From Celerinatantimonas sp046054165 (GTDB taxonomy: Bacteria; Pseudomonadota; Gammaproteobacteria; Enterobacterales; Celerinatantimonadaceae): a stretch of 64,000 nucleotides of DNA. Position numbers and translations under genes: made by a program. The stretch covers positions 93,068 to 157,067 of the forward strand of contig NZ_JBFNXK010000009.1 of the NCBI RefSeq assembly GCF_046054165.1, in the 5' to 3' direction. The notes beneath the pieces are model-generated. The model was not told where the DNA came from. It saw only the letters and a program-made list of their open reading frames with translations, and did not search any database. Within the stretch, counting starts at the first letter, position 1; the number at the start of each line of letters is the position of its first letter. Below, one piece after another: positions 1 through 9,064 of this stretch.

Positions 1-1535
1 AATTCACTCACTTGGCCAAGCGCCTGACGACTCTGCCCACCAGAAATCGGGATCACGCGATAGCGATCAAAGAACCATTTAAGATACCAACGCTGGTAAA
101 TAGTGCGATCCATGACAAAATGTACATGCCGCGGACAAGCCATCTGGATCATCGCCCAGTCTAACCAACTGATGTGGTTGCCTAATAACAAGACCCCTTT
201 TTCTGCTTGTTGCAGATGTTCAAGGCCTAACACATTGAGCCGATACTTCCGTTTTAAAATGGTTGCCACGACGCCACGAAGCAGGGCCTCTGGAAGAATT
301 CGAATCGCGGTTAAGGTCCCGGCCAGCGCAATTAATCCTAAGGCCCAGAGGAGATAGATCACATCCAGCCGGGTCGTTGAAAACACCACGGTGAGCGCCA
401 GAAAAGCCAGCATCCCAATGTTCTGGATAAAGTTATTGCCTGCCAGTGTGCGACCCAGTTCATCCTCATTGGCATGGAACTGAATTAAGGCGTTAAGCGG
501 AATGCAAAATAACGCGCCACTTGTTCCAATTAAGAAGAACAATGCGCCTAATAGCATAAATGAGTGGGTTTGTGGCAACAGCAATAATCCAACGGCAACC
601 CCGGCGATCCCAACCGGGATCAAAGCGAGATTGATTTGACGCCGTGACAAGCGATTGGCCCAGATGGAGCCGAACATAATCCCAATCCCGGACATCGCCA
701 TCGTCGCTTGGATCCAGAAGGTATTCGTTGCGCCCAAATAATCTTTGCTATACGCCGGGAAGACCGCCAACATCACTTGGCTTAAGGACCAGAACAACGT
801 TAACCCGAGAATCGACTGCCAGATGCCTCGATGCTTCGCGAGCAGCGTCAGGTTTTGTTTGAGAGTCCGCCCTGTGACATAATTGCCCCATTGAAACGAC
901 TGTGCCATAGCCGGTGCATGGCCTTTTGGTAATCGCAGGGTCAGGACAAATTCCAGAATAGCACTCGCCACCAGCAACCAGCCCAACGGTGCAATGATTT
1001 GCAGCACCTCATGGGGCGTATAACTCGCCTGATCCGGTAATAGCGTCTCAAACAAAGCTGAAAACACAACAATACCACTCAAAATCGCGATCATAGAGGC
1101 GGCTTGTACCCAACCATTGCCTTCAGCGAGTCGATTGACGCCCATAATGTCGCGGATGTAACCATATTTAGCCGGGGAATAAATGGCACTTTGCAGCGCT
1201 AAGATAAAGGTTAAAACAAACGCGGCTATGAAAAATCCTTGGTAGTAGCACCAGGTAATCAGTAGCGTGACCCCCACCGCCAATGCCGCAGCCACGCGCA
1301 TCACTCGATTTTTTGCATAGCGATCAGATAGAAAACCGGCAGGTGTAAACATGAGAATAAACGGCAAGAGGATCAACCCATTTACAATCGCAGTGAGCAA
1401 CACTTGCTGGCTGCCGTCGTAACTTTTAAACAGGGTATTTTGAATGATGATTTTATGGCCTAAATCGACAAAGGCATTGATAAATGCCACCGCCAAAAAA
1501 GCTGCGAAACCGCGAACCTGAAATAGTCCTTTCAT
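1..1535 (-). CDS. MFS transporter fused to PlsC-type acyltransferase (partial)
   Basis: The reading frame is open from the start codon at 1535 to the window edge, so the C-terminus is missing. The first 400 or so residues are a hydrophobic major facilitator protein resembling the lysophospholipid flippase LplT. A soluble part follows with an acyltransferase NHISWLD motif (HX4D). Known LplT/Aas-type fusions import lysophospholipids across the inner membrane and re-acylate them, often with a further AMP-ligase domain, which would lie outside the window. I chose ATG 1535 because an AGGAG sits 7 bases upstream; ATG 1541 overlaps the tetR stop but has too short a spacing. It is probably co-transcribed with the tetR gene. 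The lipid substrate is inferred from the family. Confidence 0.85.
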   Translation of the reverse strand, partial: MKGLFQVRGFAAFLAVAFINAFVDLGHKIIIQNTLFKSYDGSQQVLLTAIVNGLILLPFILMFTPAGFLSDRYAKNRVMRVAAALAVGVTLLITWCYYQGFFIAAFVLTFILALQSAIYSPAKYGYIRDIMGVNRLAEGNGWVQAASMIAILSGIVVFSALFETLLPDQASYTPHEVLQIIAPLGWLLVASAILEFVLTLRLPKGHAPAMAQSFQWGNYVTGRTLKQNLTLLAKHRGIWQSILGLTLFWSLSQVMLAVFPAYSKDYLGATNTFWIQATMAMSGIGIMFGSIWANRLSRRQINLALIPVGIAGVAVGLLLLPQTHSFMLLGALFFLIGTSGALFCIPLNALIQFHANEDELGRTLAGNNFIQNIGMLAFLALTVVFSTTRLDVIYLLWALGLIALAGTLTAIRILPEALLRGVVATILKRKYRLNVLGLEHLQQAEKGVLLLGNHISWLDWAMIQMACPRHVHFVMDRTIYQRWYLKWFFDRYRVIPISGGQSRQALGQVSE

Positions 1536-1537
1536 GA

Positions 1538-2149
1538 TCATGCTCCTGTGGACCAATGGGTTAAATAACGCATCAGTAGGTCGTCAATGAGCACATCACT
1601 TTGCGCTCCGGTTAAGAATAACTTCCCGCGAGAATTGAGCGCAGCAATGCCATGAACCCCACACCAGAGCGAGCGTACCGCCAGTTGTACCGCTGCATCA
1701 TCCGCATCCGGCGCGAGCTGGCGCAGCGGCTGTTGAACAAAAGCAAAAAGTCGATTCACGGCATCGGTGAGCCAATCCGGGCAACTCATCGTATCGGGCG
1801 TGTGATGTTCAAACATCAATGCCCACCGATTCGGCCATTGGGCAGAAAACTCCAGATAGGCCATAGCGATGGTTCGTAATTCTTCAGTAGGCGAATGCGG
1901 TATGGCTAACCGGGCCACATGCGAAGACAACTGTTGATTCAGCTTCGCCATTGTCCGGCCATTAATATGCCAGCACAGATCATCCAGATTGGTAAACACC
2001 AAATACAGCGTCCCGGCGGAATAACCGATGTGCTGGGCAATTTTCCGTGCCGATAAAGCATGAATGCCTTGTTCATCAATGATGCGTTCCCCAGCGTTTA
2101 ACGCCAGTTCTTTCAACTCTTCCCGACTGTGATCATTCCGGCGAGCCAT
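1538..2149 (-). CDS. TetR/AcrR family transcriptional regulator
   Basis: A 203-residue protein with a typical TetR N-terminal helix-turn-helix: a first helix around residues 10-25, then ALSARKIAQHIGYSAGTLY at about 32-50. The C-terminal ligand domain is of the all-helical kind and too divergent to name a ligand. The stop codon overlaps an ATG of the downstream MFS/acyltransferase gene, so the two form one unit. Its own upstream region has a strong inverted repeat (2173-2203), consistent with autorepression. A role in controlling phospholipid recycling is inferred from the neighbour only. Confidence 0.85.
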   Translation of the reverse strand: MARRNDHSREELKELALNAGERIIDEQGIHALSARKIAQHIGYSAGTLYLVFTNLDDLCWHINGRTMAKLNQQLSSHVARLAIPHSPTEELRTIAMAYLEFSAQWPNRWALMFEHHTPDTMSCPDWLTDAVNRLFAFVQQPLRQLAPDADDAAVQLAVRSLWCGVHGIAALNSRGKLFLTGAQSDVLIDDLLMRYLTHWSTGA

Positions 2150-2172
2150 AACTTTTCAACCTCTTTAATTAA

Positions 2173-2203
2173 ACACTGTTCAATAAAATATAATGAACAG
2201 CGT
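2173..2203. promoter_or_regulatory. Candidate TetR operator (inverted repeat)
   Basis: The arms ACACTGTTCA (2173-2182) and TGAACAGCGT (2194-2203) form a 10-bp inverted repeat with one mismatch around an 11-bp AT-rich spacer. It lies 24-54 bases upstream of the tetR start. Position and symmetry suit an autoregulatory operator; binding is inferred. Confidence 0.5.
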
Positions 2204-2397
2204 TCAGAATGTAAAGAGCTTTTTATACGCAACGTTTCAAGCTCCACCGGATGGAGCGACCGCCGTGACAACAGGGCGGTACTAAATCATGAAATAATAG
2301 CGATATGAGGAACGGTGTTAAGGGAAGTAAGTAAATGCTGATTTAGCCTAGATCTATGAAAAAATTGCTCGAATATCAGCCAACCTAGATCACCTAT

Positions 2398-2429
2398 AAA
2401 AAAGGCCAGATAGATAACTATCTGGCCTT
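2398..2429 (-). terminator. Rho-independent terminator of the sulfatase operon
   Basis: AAGGCCAGATAG (2402-2413) and its perfect complement (2418-2429) enclose a four-base loop. Read on the minus strand, the stem runs into six T residues. It lies just past the stop of the last sulfatase gene and closes the PTS-porin-sulfatase transcript. Confidence 0.85.
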
Positions 2430-2455
2430 AACACTGAACTAAATTCTATGCCAAA

Positions 2456-4306
2456 TTAATCATTAAATGCATCTGACATATGATTAAATTTATACAGGAA
2501 TGGATCTGGTTTGATAAATGCGGGGTTGCTATGTTTTTTAGCTTCTTTCCACCACAATTTTTTCAGCTCTTCCACTTTAGCTGGATATTTATCAGCCAAG
2601 TCAGTTGATTCTGAAAAATCTTTTTCAGTATCAAAGAGTTGCCAAACATCTTTCGACGGTTCATCCCCTAATCGATGCATTGCTACAGCACGCCATTTAC
2701 CATCGGTAATCGCCCGTTGACCACGCAAAGAGAAGAACTGTACGGTGCGAGTTTTCGCATCCTGATGTTCAAAAGTCTTCATAAATGAACGACCTGCAAC
2801 CGGAAGCTGTTTAACACCATCGACTTCTTTAGCGAACTTCGTTCCTGCCGCAGCCAACATCGTTGGTGCTAAGTCAACAACGTTGACATACTGATCACGA
2901 ACGGAGCCAGGGTGTTTAATATGTTTCGGCCAGGAAACAATTAACGGTGTACGAACCCCACCCAAGAATGGCCATAATTTATAACGGCGGAACGGGGTAT
3001 CATCGGCATAGGCCCATGGACGCTGATACAGCATATACGTTTGTGGACCACCCGCTTCATCCAGATGTTCATCCATCTGAGCTACGGTTGTTCTATCTCC
3101 ATACGCATGGAAGAAACCACCTGTTGGTCCACCTTCAGAAGCCGCACCATTATCTGTAATCAACATGATCAACGTGTTGTCATACTGTTTGGTCTGTTTC
3201 AGGTATTTGATCAAACGACCGATTTCATCATCAGTTTGAGTCATGAAGCCCGCATAAGTTTCCATGAAACGAGCATATACACGTTTATGCTGCTCATCCA
3301 AAGAACTCCAGGCTGCATCCCCATTTTGACGTGGCGTTAAGACTGTATTCGCCGGAATGATCCCCAACTGTTTTTGACGGGTAAAACGTTCTTCTCGCAA
3401 TTGATCCCAACCGATGTCATATTTACCTTTATATTCATCGATATAAGTTTTAGAAACCTGTAACGGCGCATGCGTGGCCCCTAAAGCCAAATACAGGAAT
3501 TTCGGCTTATCACCGCCCGGTTTCATGACATTGATCGCATGATCAATCAAGTCTTCCGATAAATTGTACTTCGGATCCTGCGGTGTCGGCAGTTCCTTAT
3601 TGTTTTCAATCAGCTCAGGATGATATTGATCAGTATGGCCACTGATAAAGCCATAGTAATAATCAAAACCTCGTTGCAATGGCCAGAATGCGTGGTTGCG
3701 TTTCTCGTTATCCACATATTCCGGCGCCATATGCCATTTACCTAAAGCATAAGTTGAATAACCGGCAGTCTGTAGTGCCTGAGCCACGTTCTGAGCATTC
3801 GGTGGAATTTCACCACTAGTGGCTGGACCTGCACCTAATGGAACACTCGCGGCAGGCGCTTTTGTTCTAACAATTTTACCTTCTTTAGTGATGGTAATTT
3901 TAGGTGGCAAATCAGCCATATTCACAGTCTGAGGATTCCGCCCGGTCACCAATGCTGCACGTGTCGGCGCACTGATAGCGGCAGAATCAAACCGATTATA
4001 ACGAAGTCCGTTATAAGCCAGTTGGTCAATATTAGGCGTTTCGATTTCAGAACCATAAGCCCCTAAAGACGCGAAACCGGCATCATCGATCACAATCATG
4101 ACAATGTTAGGCTGTTTTGAGGTATCACTCTGTTTATTAGAATCTTTTGCAACCGCTGGTAATGCAAGTGATGAGGCTAAAACAGAGACCCCGACCATTT
4201 TCAAAAATCGTCGCTGTGATATGACATTGCAACGAAGTTCCTGTGGGTTATTGACTTCCCCACCCCCGCTAAATTTGCGATTAAAAAAACGTGACATCAA
4301 CTTCAT
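2456..4306 (-). CDS. Exported arylsulfatase, serine-type (S1 family)
   Basis: A 616-residue alkaline-phosphatase-fold sulfatase that would hydrolyse sulfate esters in the periplasm. Visible marks are the metal-binding VIDDAG stretch near residues 72-77, the formylglycine motif S112-A-P-T-R, a GKWH motif further on and an LITDNGA metal site. The active residue is Ser, not Cys, so activation needs an anaerobic sulfatase-maturating radical-SAM enzyme (anSME/AtsB type), and none is encoded here. The leader has SQRRFLK at 30-36, a Tat-like signal in which the first arginine of the usual pair is Gln. ATG 4306 is chosen because GAGGGA lies at good spacing; an in-frame earlier start at 4366 has no such site. 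It resembles arylsulfatases of the AtsA (S1_4-like) group; the substrate is unknown. Last gene of the operon. Confidence 0.88.
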   Translation of the reverse strand: MKLMSRFFNRKFSGGGEVNNPQELRCNVISQRRFLKMVGVSVLASSLALPAVAKDSNKQSDTSKQPNIVMIVIDDAGFASLGAYGSEIETPNIDQLAYNGLRYNRFDSAAISAPTRAALVTGRNPQTVNMADLPPKITITKEGKIVRTKAPAASVPLGAGPATSGEIPPNAQNVAQALQTAGYSTYALGKWHMAPEYVDNEKRNHAFWPLQRGFDYYYGFISGHTDQYHPELIENNKELPTPQDPKYNLSEDLIDHAINVMKPGGDKPKFLYLALGATHAPLQVSKTYIDEYKGKYDIGWDQLREERFTRQKQLGIIPANTVLTPRQNGDAAWSSLDEQHKRVYARFMETYAGFMTQTDDEIGRLIKYLKQTKQYDNTLIMLITDNGAASEGGPTGGFFHAYGDRTTVAQMDEHLDEAGGPQTYMLYQRPWAYADDTPFRRYKLWPFLGGVRTPLIVSWPKHIKHPGSVRDQYVNVVDLAPTMLAAAGTKFAKEVDGVKQLPVAGRSFMKTFEHQDAKTRTVQFFSLRGQRAITDGKWRAVAMHRLGDEPSKDVWQLFDTEKDFSESTDLADKYPAKVEELKKLWWKEAKKHSNPAFIKPDPFLYKFNHMSDAFND

Positions 4307-4376
4307 GTGTATTCCCTCGTTGATATTTTTATAAAAGCCTTGATATGAATGCATACAAAGGCTCAAGACAGACGTT

Positions 4377-6110
4377 CTACTTCGTCATGTTAAACTCTGT
4401 TACAGCGCTTGGTTTCCAACCATACCGAACCGCTTTAACAAAGACCTGTTTATGAGATTTAGGATTAAAACTACCGTTATAAAGGGTCCAATTTTGCTGA
4501 TCGTAGCTATAGGCAATAGAGGCCCCATCACTCCGGTTTGCTATAAATATTTCGCCAGTCAAAGAATCTTGCTCGACAACCGGTGGCAACGTCACTTTCT
4601 GTTGACCATTGGCATCAAGTAGATCTTTTTTCATAACGCCTTCGGCCACTAAACTCATATCATTACCGCGATTACGCCAGTGATAGAGCTGATCTCTAAG
4701 CTCATGTTTAACTCTCGCGTAATGAGGATCGGTTGCAATATTATGAAGTTGATATGGGTCTTTACTCAGATCGTAAAGTTCTTCAGCCGGCCGGGGTTGT
4801 AACCACTTCAACTGTGCTTTATTCAGCGTGCCGGCCTTTTCTCCTTCATATAAAGAACTCGTGGTATGCAACTGATCACGGAATGCGATATGGGTTCCCC
4901 CTGGGGTTGAGTCCATATTGCGAACATATTGGTATTGATCACTGCGGATAAAATAGGAGCGCATCGCGGCCGTATCCATTCGCGCGCGATCACCATAAAC
5001 GTACTTGCGACTTGCAGGAGCATCTTTCGATAGATCAACACCCTGCATATAGGCTGGTTTGGGTAATCCCGCAAAACCTAAAATAGTCGGAGCCAAATCT
5101 TCAAAAGAAACCAGACGATCCAACTTCGAGCCATCTTTTGGCCACCACTTGGGTTTGTACTGATCGGGAATGTGAATAATCAACGGCACATGAGTGCCAC
5201 TATCATAACCTTCACGTTTATGACGAGGCAGTCCATCACCATTGTCGGCAGAAAAAATAAAGATGGTGTTATCCCAACGACCATCCGCTTTTAACTTGCG
5301 AATGACATCCCCGACTTCTTTATCCATGATATGGATATTGTCATAGAAAAGTGCCAATTCTTGGCGTACTTTGGCATTATCAACCCAGAATGGATCAACT
5401 TTTACGCTGGCTGGATCAGTCGGTGTGTATTGGGTTTGTGAGCGTACTTTGTCCCAAACGTTCATCAACATTTCAAAACCTTTCGGACAGGTTTCTTTGG
5501 TGAATAACCCCGATTCATGCGTAATCATCGGATTCAACTCGATAAACATGGGTTGACTTTTATTCACTTTATAGGTGCGCCACGGGACATGCCGACCAAC
5601 CACGAAATCATCAAAGTTTTTCGGTGTCCCATGCTTCGTCCATATCGTAAAAGGACCCACATCCAACGCACCTTTCGTAAATTGATAATCAGTTTTTAGA
5701 TCATTGTAAGTAAAGTAACCATTGCGACGTAACAGCTCTGGATAAGCTTTAATATACGCCGGAGGAACTCCGACATAGCCACCTTCGGGGAAGGTGGCCG
5801 TCCGCATATTTTGCAACCCTAAAAACTGAGGGAAAACCCCAGTAATTAAGCCGGTCCGAGAAGGCGCACTGACACCAGCCATCGTAAACGCGTTGGTGAA
5901 AGTGACCGATGATTGGGCTAATTTATCTAAATTAGGTGTCCGAGCAACAGTATCGCCATAAACACCTAAACGGGTATTCATGTCCTCTGTTAATACAAAA
6001 ACAATATTAGGCTTTTTAAGCTCAGGCGATATAGTCGCCTGACTCATCCCCGAATAGGTTATTGCTAATGCTGTTGCGGTCGCACATGCTAATAATGATA
6101 AACTCTTCAT
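4377..6110 (-). CDS. Exported sulfatase, serine-type, N-sulfoglucosamine-sulfohydrolase-like
   Basis: A 577-residue sulfatase with an N-terminal Sec signal peptide. The metal site VLTEDMN is near residues 39-45 and the formylglycine motif is S81-A-P-S-R, again serine-type. The N-terminal pattern and a THESG segment recall heparan N-sulfatase relatives (S1_8-like). The last 60-70 residues look like a small beta-sandwich, similar to the C-terminal domain of some chitobiases. The ATG at 6110 gives a proper signal peptide; an upstream TTG at 6122 is less likely. It lies 30 bases after the porin gene and 70 before the second sulfatase, so it is operonic. Two different sulfatases suggest a substrate with more than one sulfate position. 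The substrate is inferred. Confidence 0.87.
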   Translation of the reverse strand: MKSLSLLACATATALAITYSGMSQATISPELKKPNIVFVLTEDMNTRLGVYGDTVARTPNLDKLAQSSVTFTNAFTMAGVSAPSRTGLITGVFPQFLGLQNMRTATFPEGGYVGVPPAYIKAYPELLRRNGYFTYNDLKTDYQFTKGALDVGPFTIWTKHGTPKNFDDFVVGRHVPWRTYKVNKSQPMFIELNPMITHESGLFTKETCPKGFEMLMNVWDKVRSQTQYTPTDPASVKVDPFWVDNAKVRQELALFYDNIHIMDKEVGDVIRKLKADGRWDNTIFIFSADNGDGLPRHKREGYDSGTHVPLIIHIPDQYKPKWWPKDGSKLDRLVSFEDLAPTILGFAGLPKPAYMQGVDLSKDAPASRKYVYGDRARMDTAAMRSYFIRSDQYQYVRNMDSTPGGTHIAFRDQLHTTSSLYEGEKAGTLNKAQLKWLQPRPAEELYDLSKDPYQLHNIATDPHYARVKHELRDQLYHWRNRGNDMSLVAEGVMKKDLLDANGQQKVTLPPVVEQDSLTGEIFIANRSDGASIAYSYDQQNWTLYNGSFNPKSHKQVFVKAVRYGWKPSAVTEFNMTK

Positions 6111-6140
6111 ATTTGTGCCCAATCAATCGTTAACAATCGT

Positions 6141-7298
6141 TTAGAAATCCCACTGCGTTTCTAATCGAACTGAGTCATCTGCTCTTTCTTCCCAGGTATA
6201 CGAAACCCATGCGCGCAGATTAGGTGCCCCAAACCAGTATTCCAATTGCGGAGTCACGCTAAATTTGCCGATTTCATCGTAGGTGTTGTACAGAATATAA
6301 GCGAAGCCATTATGATTTTGTGGGTACTTCTCAATAGCTACTGTTCCAGAGAAACCTAACCCTCCTTTCGCAAAACCTTGTGAGCGAATATCTTTTAAGC
6401 TTTCACTTTTATCGCGTTTGGAATAAGCGAACACACTGGAGAAGCGATATTTCATACCATAGTTATAAAAACCTGCGAGTGAGTAGGTATATAAACTGGT
6501 ATCATCACGAGCGAAATTAGTATCACTATTGTCGGTATCACCGGCACGGGTTTTATTAATATCGACATTCCCGAAGATATATTGACTTCCGACGAGGACC
6601 ATCGGCTGGCCGTTATGCACAGCAGCATAGATCCCTTTAGTATCAGGCTGGAAGTGATAAATATCAGCTTCCTGATAACCAATATCCGCCCCCCAAATAT
6701 CCGAGTTGGTATCGTAACTAGCCGCTAAGAAAATGCCGTTATCTAAGAAGTTTTTATATAAAATTTTGCCCGGGTTTTTCCCACCAGCTTCCCCTTGGGT
6801 ATCAAACAGTGCCTGAGAGCCCATATCCACAGCAAAGAACGACCAAGTTGCGGTATGAGTACCAAACATCAGAGCGCCGAAGGTATCATCTTCAAACCCT
6901 ATACGAAGCTGTTCCCATTTAGTATTTTCACTAAAATCATCAAATTTATTAACAACTTGACCATCGCGTTTGTTGTAGTTTTCAGCTGCGCGGAACCACA
7001 AATCACCAATAAACCCAATGCGATCCGTTAAATAAGTTTTACCGCGAAGACGCGCATTAAATTGAACATAACCCCCATCGAAATCTTTATAAGTACGATA
7101 GCCGGCCTTAAACCGATAAGTGGAATACCATCGATCTTTTTTCGAAACATCCGTAATTTGATTTACGGTGCTTCCGACTTTGTCATTTAAATAATTTCCC
7201 ACGACAGGTGATTGCCAGCGATGAGGATTCACTTGCGCTGAAGCACCGACTGAAAAAAATCCTAATAACAGTAATGATGCTTTAATTGACTTGTTCAT
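6141..7298 (-). CDS. Outer-membrane porin, probable glycan uptake
   Basis: A 385-residue protein with a clear signal peptide (cleavage after GASA, about residue 21). Alternating aromatic and polar strands run through the rest, and the last residue is Phe in WDF, as in outer-membrane beta-barrels. An AAAGGA ribosome site precedes the ATG. It sits between the PTS gene and the two sulfatases, which suggests it admits the sulfated substrate to the periplasm. I do not recognise a named family beyond Gram-negative porin; the substrate is inferred from context. Confidence 0.8.
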   Translation of the reverse strand: MNKSIKASLLLLGFFSVGASAQVNPHRWQSPVVGNYLNDKVGSTVNQITDVSKKDRWYSTYRFKAGYRTYKDFDGGYVQFNARLRGKTYLTDRIGFIGDLWFRAAENYNKRDGQVVNKFDDFSENTKWEQLRIGFEDDTFGALMFGTHTATWSFFAVDMGSQALFDTQGEAGGKNPGKILYKNFLDNGIFLAASYDTNSDIWGADIGYQEADIYHFQPDTKGIYAAVHNGQPMVLVGSQYIFGNVDINKTRAGDTDNSDTNFARDDTSLYTYSLAGFYNYGMKYRFSSVFAYSKRDKSESLKDIRSQGFAKGGLGFSGTVAIEKYPQNHNGFAYILYNTYDEIGKFSVTPQLEYWFGAPNLRAWVSYTWEERADDSVRLETQWDF

Positions 7299-7403
7299 AT
7301 AAATTGTCCTTTCTTATATTGTAGGGTCGTTACCAATACTTATTGAGCAAAACGCACTTACGGTTACGTACTTACAGCTACCTCCTTATAACTAAGCCAA
7401 TTT

Positions 7404-8798
7404 TTATTTCTGTTTTACATGGTTGTCGTTACCACCAAAGAACATGGTTAAGAACATGCTCACCAATACCGCAATGGCAGAAGCGATAATGGCTGCCCAT
7501 ACGCTGCTATCCACCCCTGTTGCTGGAATTAACTGAGGGAAAGTCAGAACACTAGGTAAACCAAACGAGAAGATGTGGGTATGATAAAAGCCAATGATTG
7601 CTCCCCCGATAGCGCCACCGACACAGCCAAAGATAAAGGGACGACGACGAGGCAGATTCAAACCATAAATGGCGGGTTCGGTGACCCCAAAGATCCCAGA
7701 GGTAAAGCATGATCCAGCCAAAGTTTTCACTTTTGCATCTCGGGCTCTCAAGAAAATACCTAATGCAGCACCGGCCTGGGCTAATACCGCCGGGATCAAT
7801 AACGGTGCCATCGTATCAGAACCCAATACGGACAAATTATTGATCATGATTGGCGCTAATCCCCAATGCAGCCCAAAGATAACGAAGACCTGCCAGCCGG
7901 CCCCCATCAACAATCCTGCAATCACTGGGCTTATGGAGTAAATCCATTCGTAACCATAGGCCAGCCACTGACTGAGCAGAGTCGCAATTGGACCAATCAC
8001 TAAAAAGGTCAGAGGAGCCACAATAATGATGGCGAAAAGTGGACTAAAGAAATTCTTAACCGCGCTGGGAAGCCATTGGTTAAATAAGCGTTCCAACTTA
8101 GAACTCACCCAACTGGCACAAATCACGGGAATCACCGATGCGGTATAGTTCATCATCACCACGGGGATCCCTAAAAAGCGAATTGCGTCACTGCCGGCAA
8201 CCTGCGAAGCATGAAATGCACTGACCATATCGGGATAAACTAACGAGGCGCCAATGACCATTGACACAAAAGGATTGCCACCGAATTTAACACCGGAGGT
8301 ATACCCTAAGATAATAGGGAAAAAGTAAAATAAACTATCACTGGCCGCGAATAAGATCCGATAGGTCCCACTCTGAGTGGTCAATAGTCCACAAGCGATG
8401 CTCAAGGCTAATAGCCCTTTTAGGATCCCCGATGCAGCCAGGACGCCTAATAACGGGGTAAAAATCCCGGAAATAGCATCAATACAACGAGCAAACAATG
8501 AGTCTTTAGAACGACTCTTATCGCTGCTTGCTGACGATGTCGCTGCTGACGGCGCGGCCTGATTGGATTGGATCGCGTCAAAAACCGGCCCAACATGATT
8601 GCCGATCACGACCTGAAACTGTCCACCGCTTTCGACCACGGCTATGATTTCTGAATTTGCTTTTAAAGCCTCCCGATCCGCCTTAGCTGGATCATTCAGC
8701 TTAAAGCGTAAACGTGTCGCACAATGCACGAGGCTATTGACGTTATCCGGACCGCCCACTCCTTGGATAATATCTTGGGCTAACTGTTCATATGCCAT
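7404..8798 (-). CDS. PTS beta-glucoside-type EIIBC permease (sulfatase operon)
   Basis: A 464-residue PTS permease. Residues 1-85 form the EIIB domain with the phosphorylated cysteine C26 in LVHCATRLRF. After a Ser/Ala-rich linker comes a membrane EIIC domain of about ten helices with the hallmark GVTEPAIYGLNLPRRRPF. There is no EIIA domain, so it resembles AscF more than BglF and must take phosphate from an EIIA encoded elsewhere. It would import and phosphorylate a beta-glucoside or related disaccharide. The start at 8798 is preferred over an upstream GTG (8834) because MAYEQL matches the paralogue at 13081-14529 and a GGTGG lies 8 bases upstream. First gene of the PTS-porin-sulfatase operon, behind two RAT/terminator switches. 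Confidence 0.9.
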   Translation of the reverse strand: MAYEQLAQDIIQGVGGPDNVNSLVHCATRLRFKLNDPAKADREALKANSEIIAVVESGGQFQVVIGNHVGPVFDAIQSNQAAPSAATSSASSDKSRSKDSLFARCIDAISGIFTPLLGVLAASGILKGLLALSIACGLLTTQSGTYRILFAASDSLFYFFPIILGYTSGVKFGGNPFVSMVIGASLVYPDMVSAFHASQVAGSDAIRFLGIPVVMMNYTASVIPVICASWVSSKLERLFNQWLPSAVKNFFSPLFAIIIVAPLTFLVIGPIATLLSQWLAYGYEWIYSISPVIAGLLMGAGWQVFVIFGLHWGLAPIMINNLSVLGSDTMAPLLIPAVLAQAGAALGIFLRARDAKVKTLAGSCFTSGIFGVTEPAIYGLNLPRRRPFIFGCVGGAIGGAIIGFYHTHIFSFGLPSVLTFPQLIPATGVDSSVWAAIIASAIAVLVSMFLTMFFGGNDNHVKQK

Positions 8799-8836
8799 AT
8801 CCAACATCCACCTATTTTTCACATAGTCTGTCAAAC

Positions 8837-8860
8837 ATGCCTACACCAAATTGTAGGCAT
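8837..8860 (-). repeat. Perfect 9-bp inverted repeat in the PTS 1 leader
   Basis: ATGCCTACA (8837-8845) and TGTAGGCAT (8852-8860) pair perfectly around a six-base loop. In the minus-strand transcript it follows the T-run of the proximal terminator and precedes the PTS start by about 40 bases. It may stabilise the processed mRNA or affect translation; that is inference. Confidence 0.55.
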
Positions 8861-8902
8861 AAAAAAACCCAGACCCACCGCTCACGCGATTGAAGATCTA
8901 GG
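8861..8902 (-). terminator. Conditional terminator, proximal, PTS 1 leader
   Basis: On the transcript, CCTAGATC (8902-8895) pairs with GGTCTGGG (8875-8868), counting G-U pairs, followed by seven T. The first arm begins inside the end of the adjacent RAT, so the two structures exclude each other as in bgl-type leaders. Confidence 0.75.
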
Positions 8903-8928
8903 TTTTGCCCGATACTCGGTCACAATCC
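8901..8928 (-). promoter_or_regulatory. BglG-type ribonucleic antiterminator (RAT), proximal, PTS 1
   Basis: Read on the minus strand it begins GGATTGTGACCG and ends GGGCAAAACC, matching the E. coli bgl RAT pattern (GGATTGTTACTG ... GGCAAAACC) in order and length. A phosphorylation-controlled BglG/SacY-family protein would bind it and prevent terminator folding. No such protein is encoded in the window. Confidence 0.85.
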
Positions 8929-8949
8929 TGATTAATACATTCTTTTATC

Positions 8950-8997
8950 AAAAAAAAACCTGACCGACAGAGACTTTCGCACACTATCTGATCAGGT
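8950..8997 (-). terminator. Conditional terminator, distal, PTS 1 leader
   Basis: CCTGATCAG at the RAT end pairs with GGTCAGG near 8964-8958, followed by nine T on the minus strand. It overlaps the last bases of the RAT at 8995-9025. Confidence 0.75.
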
Positions 8998-9025
8998 TTT
9001 GCCTGCCCTAAAGCAGTTACAATCC
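8995..9025 (-). promoter_or_regulatory. BglG-type RAT, distal, PTS 1
   Basis: The minus strand reads GGATTGTAACTG, a short variable part, then GCAGGCAAAACC. This is closer to the E. coli bgl RAT than the proximal copy. It is the first switch the polymerase would meet. Confidence 0.87.
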
Positions 9026-9064
9026 AAATTTTCTGTAGTGAAATATGGCTGAAAAACATCGTAG

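Noticed and set aside
3041..3340. 99-codon plus-strand frame inside the arylsulfatase gene
   Set aside because: Antisense shadow of a clearly coding region with catalytic motifs on the other strand.
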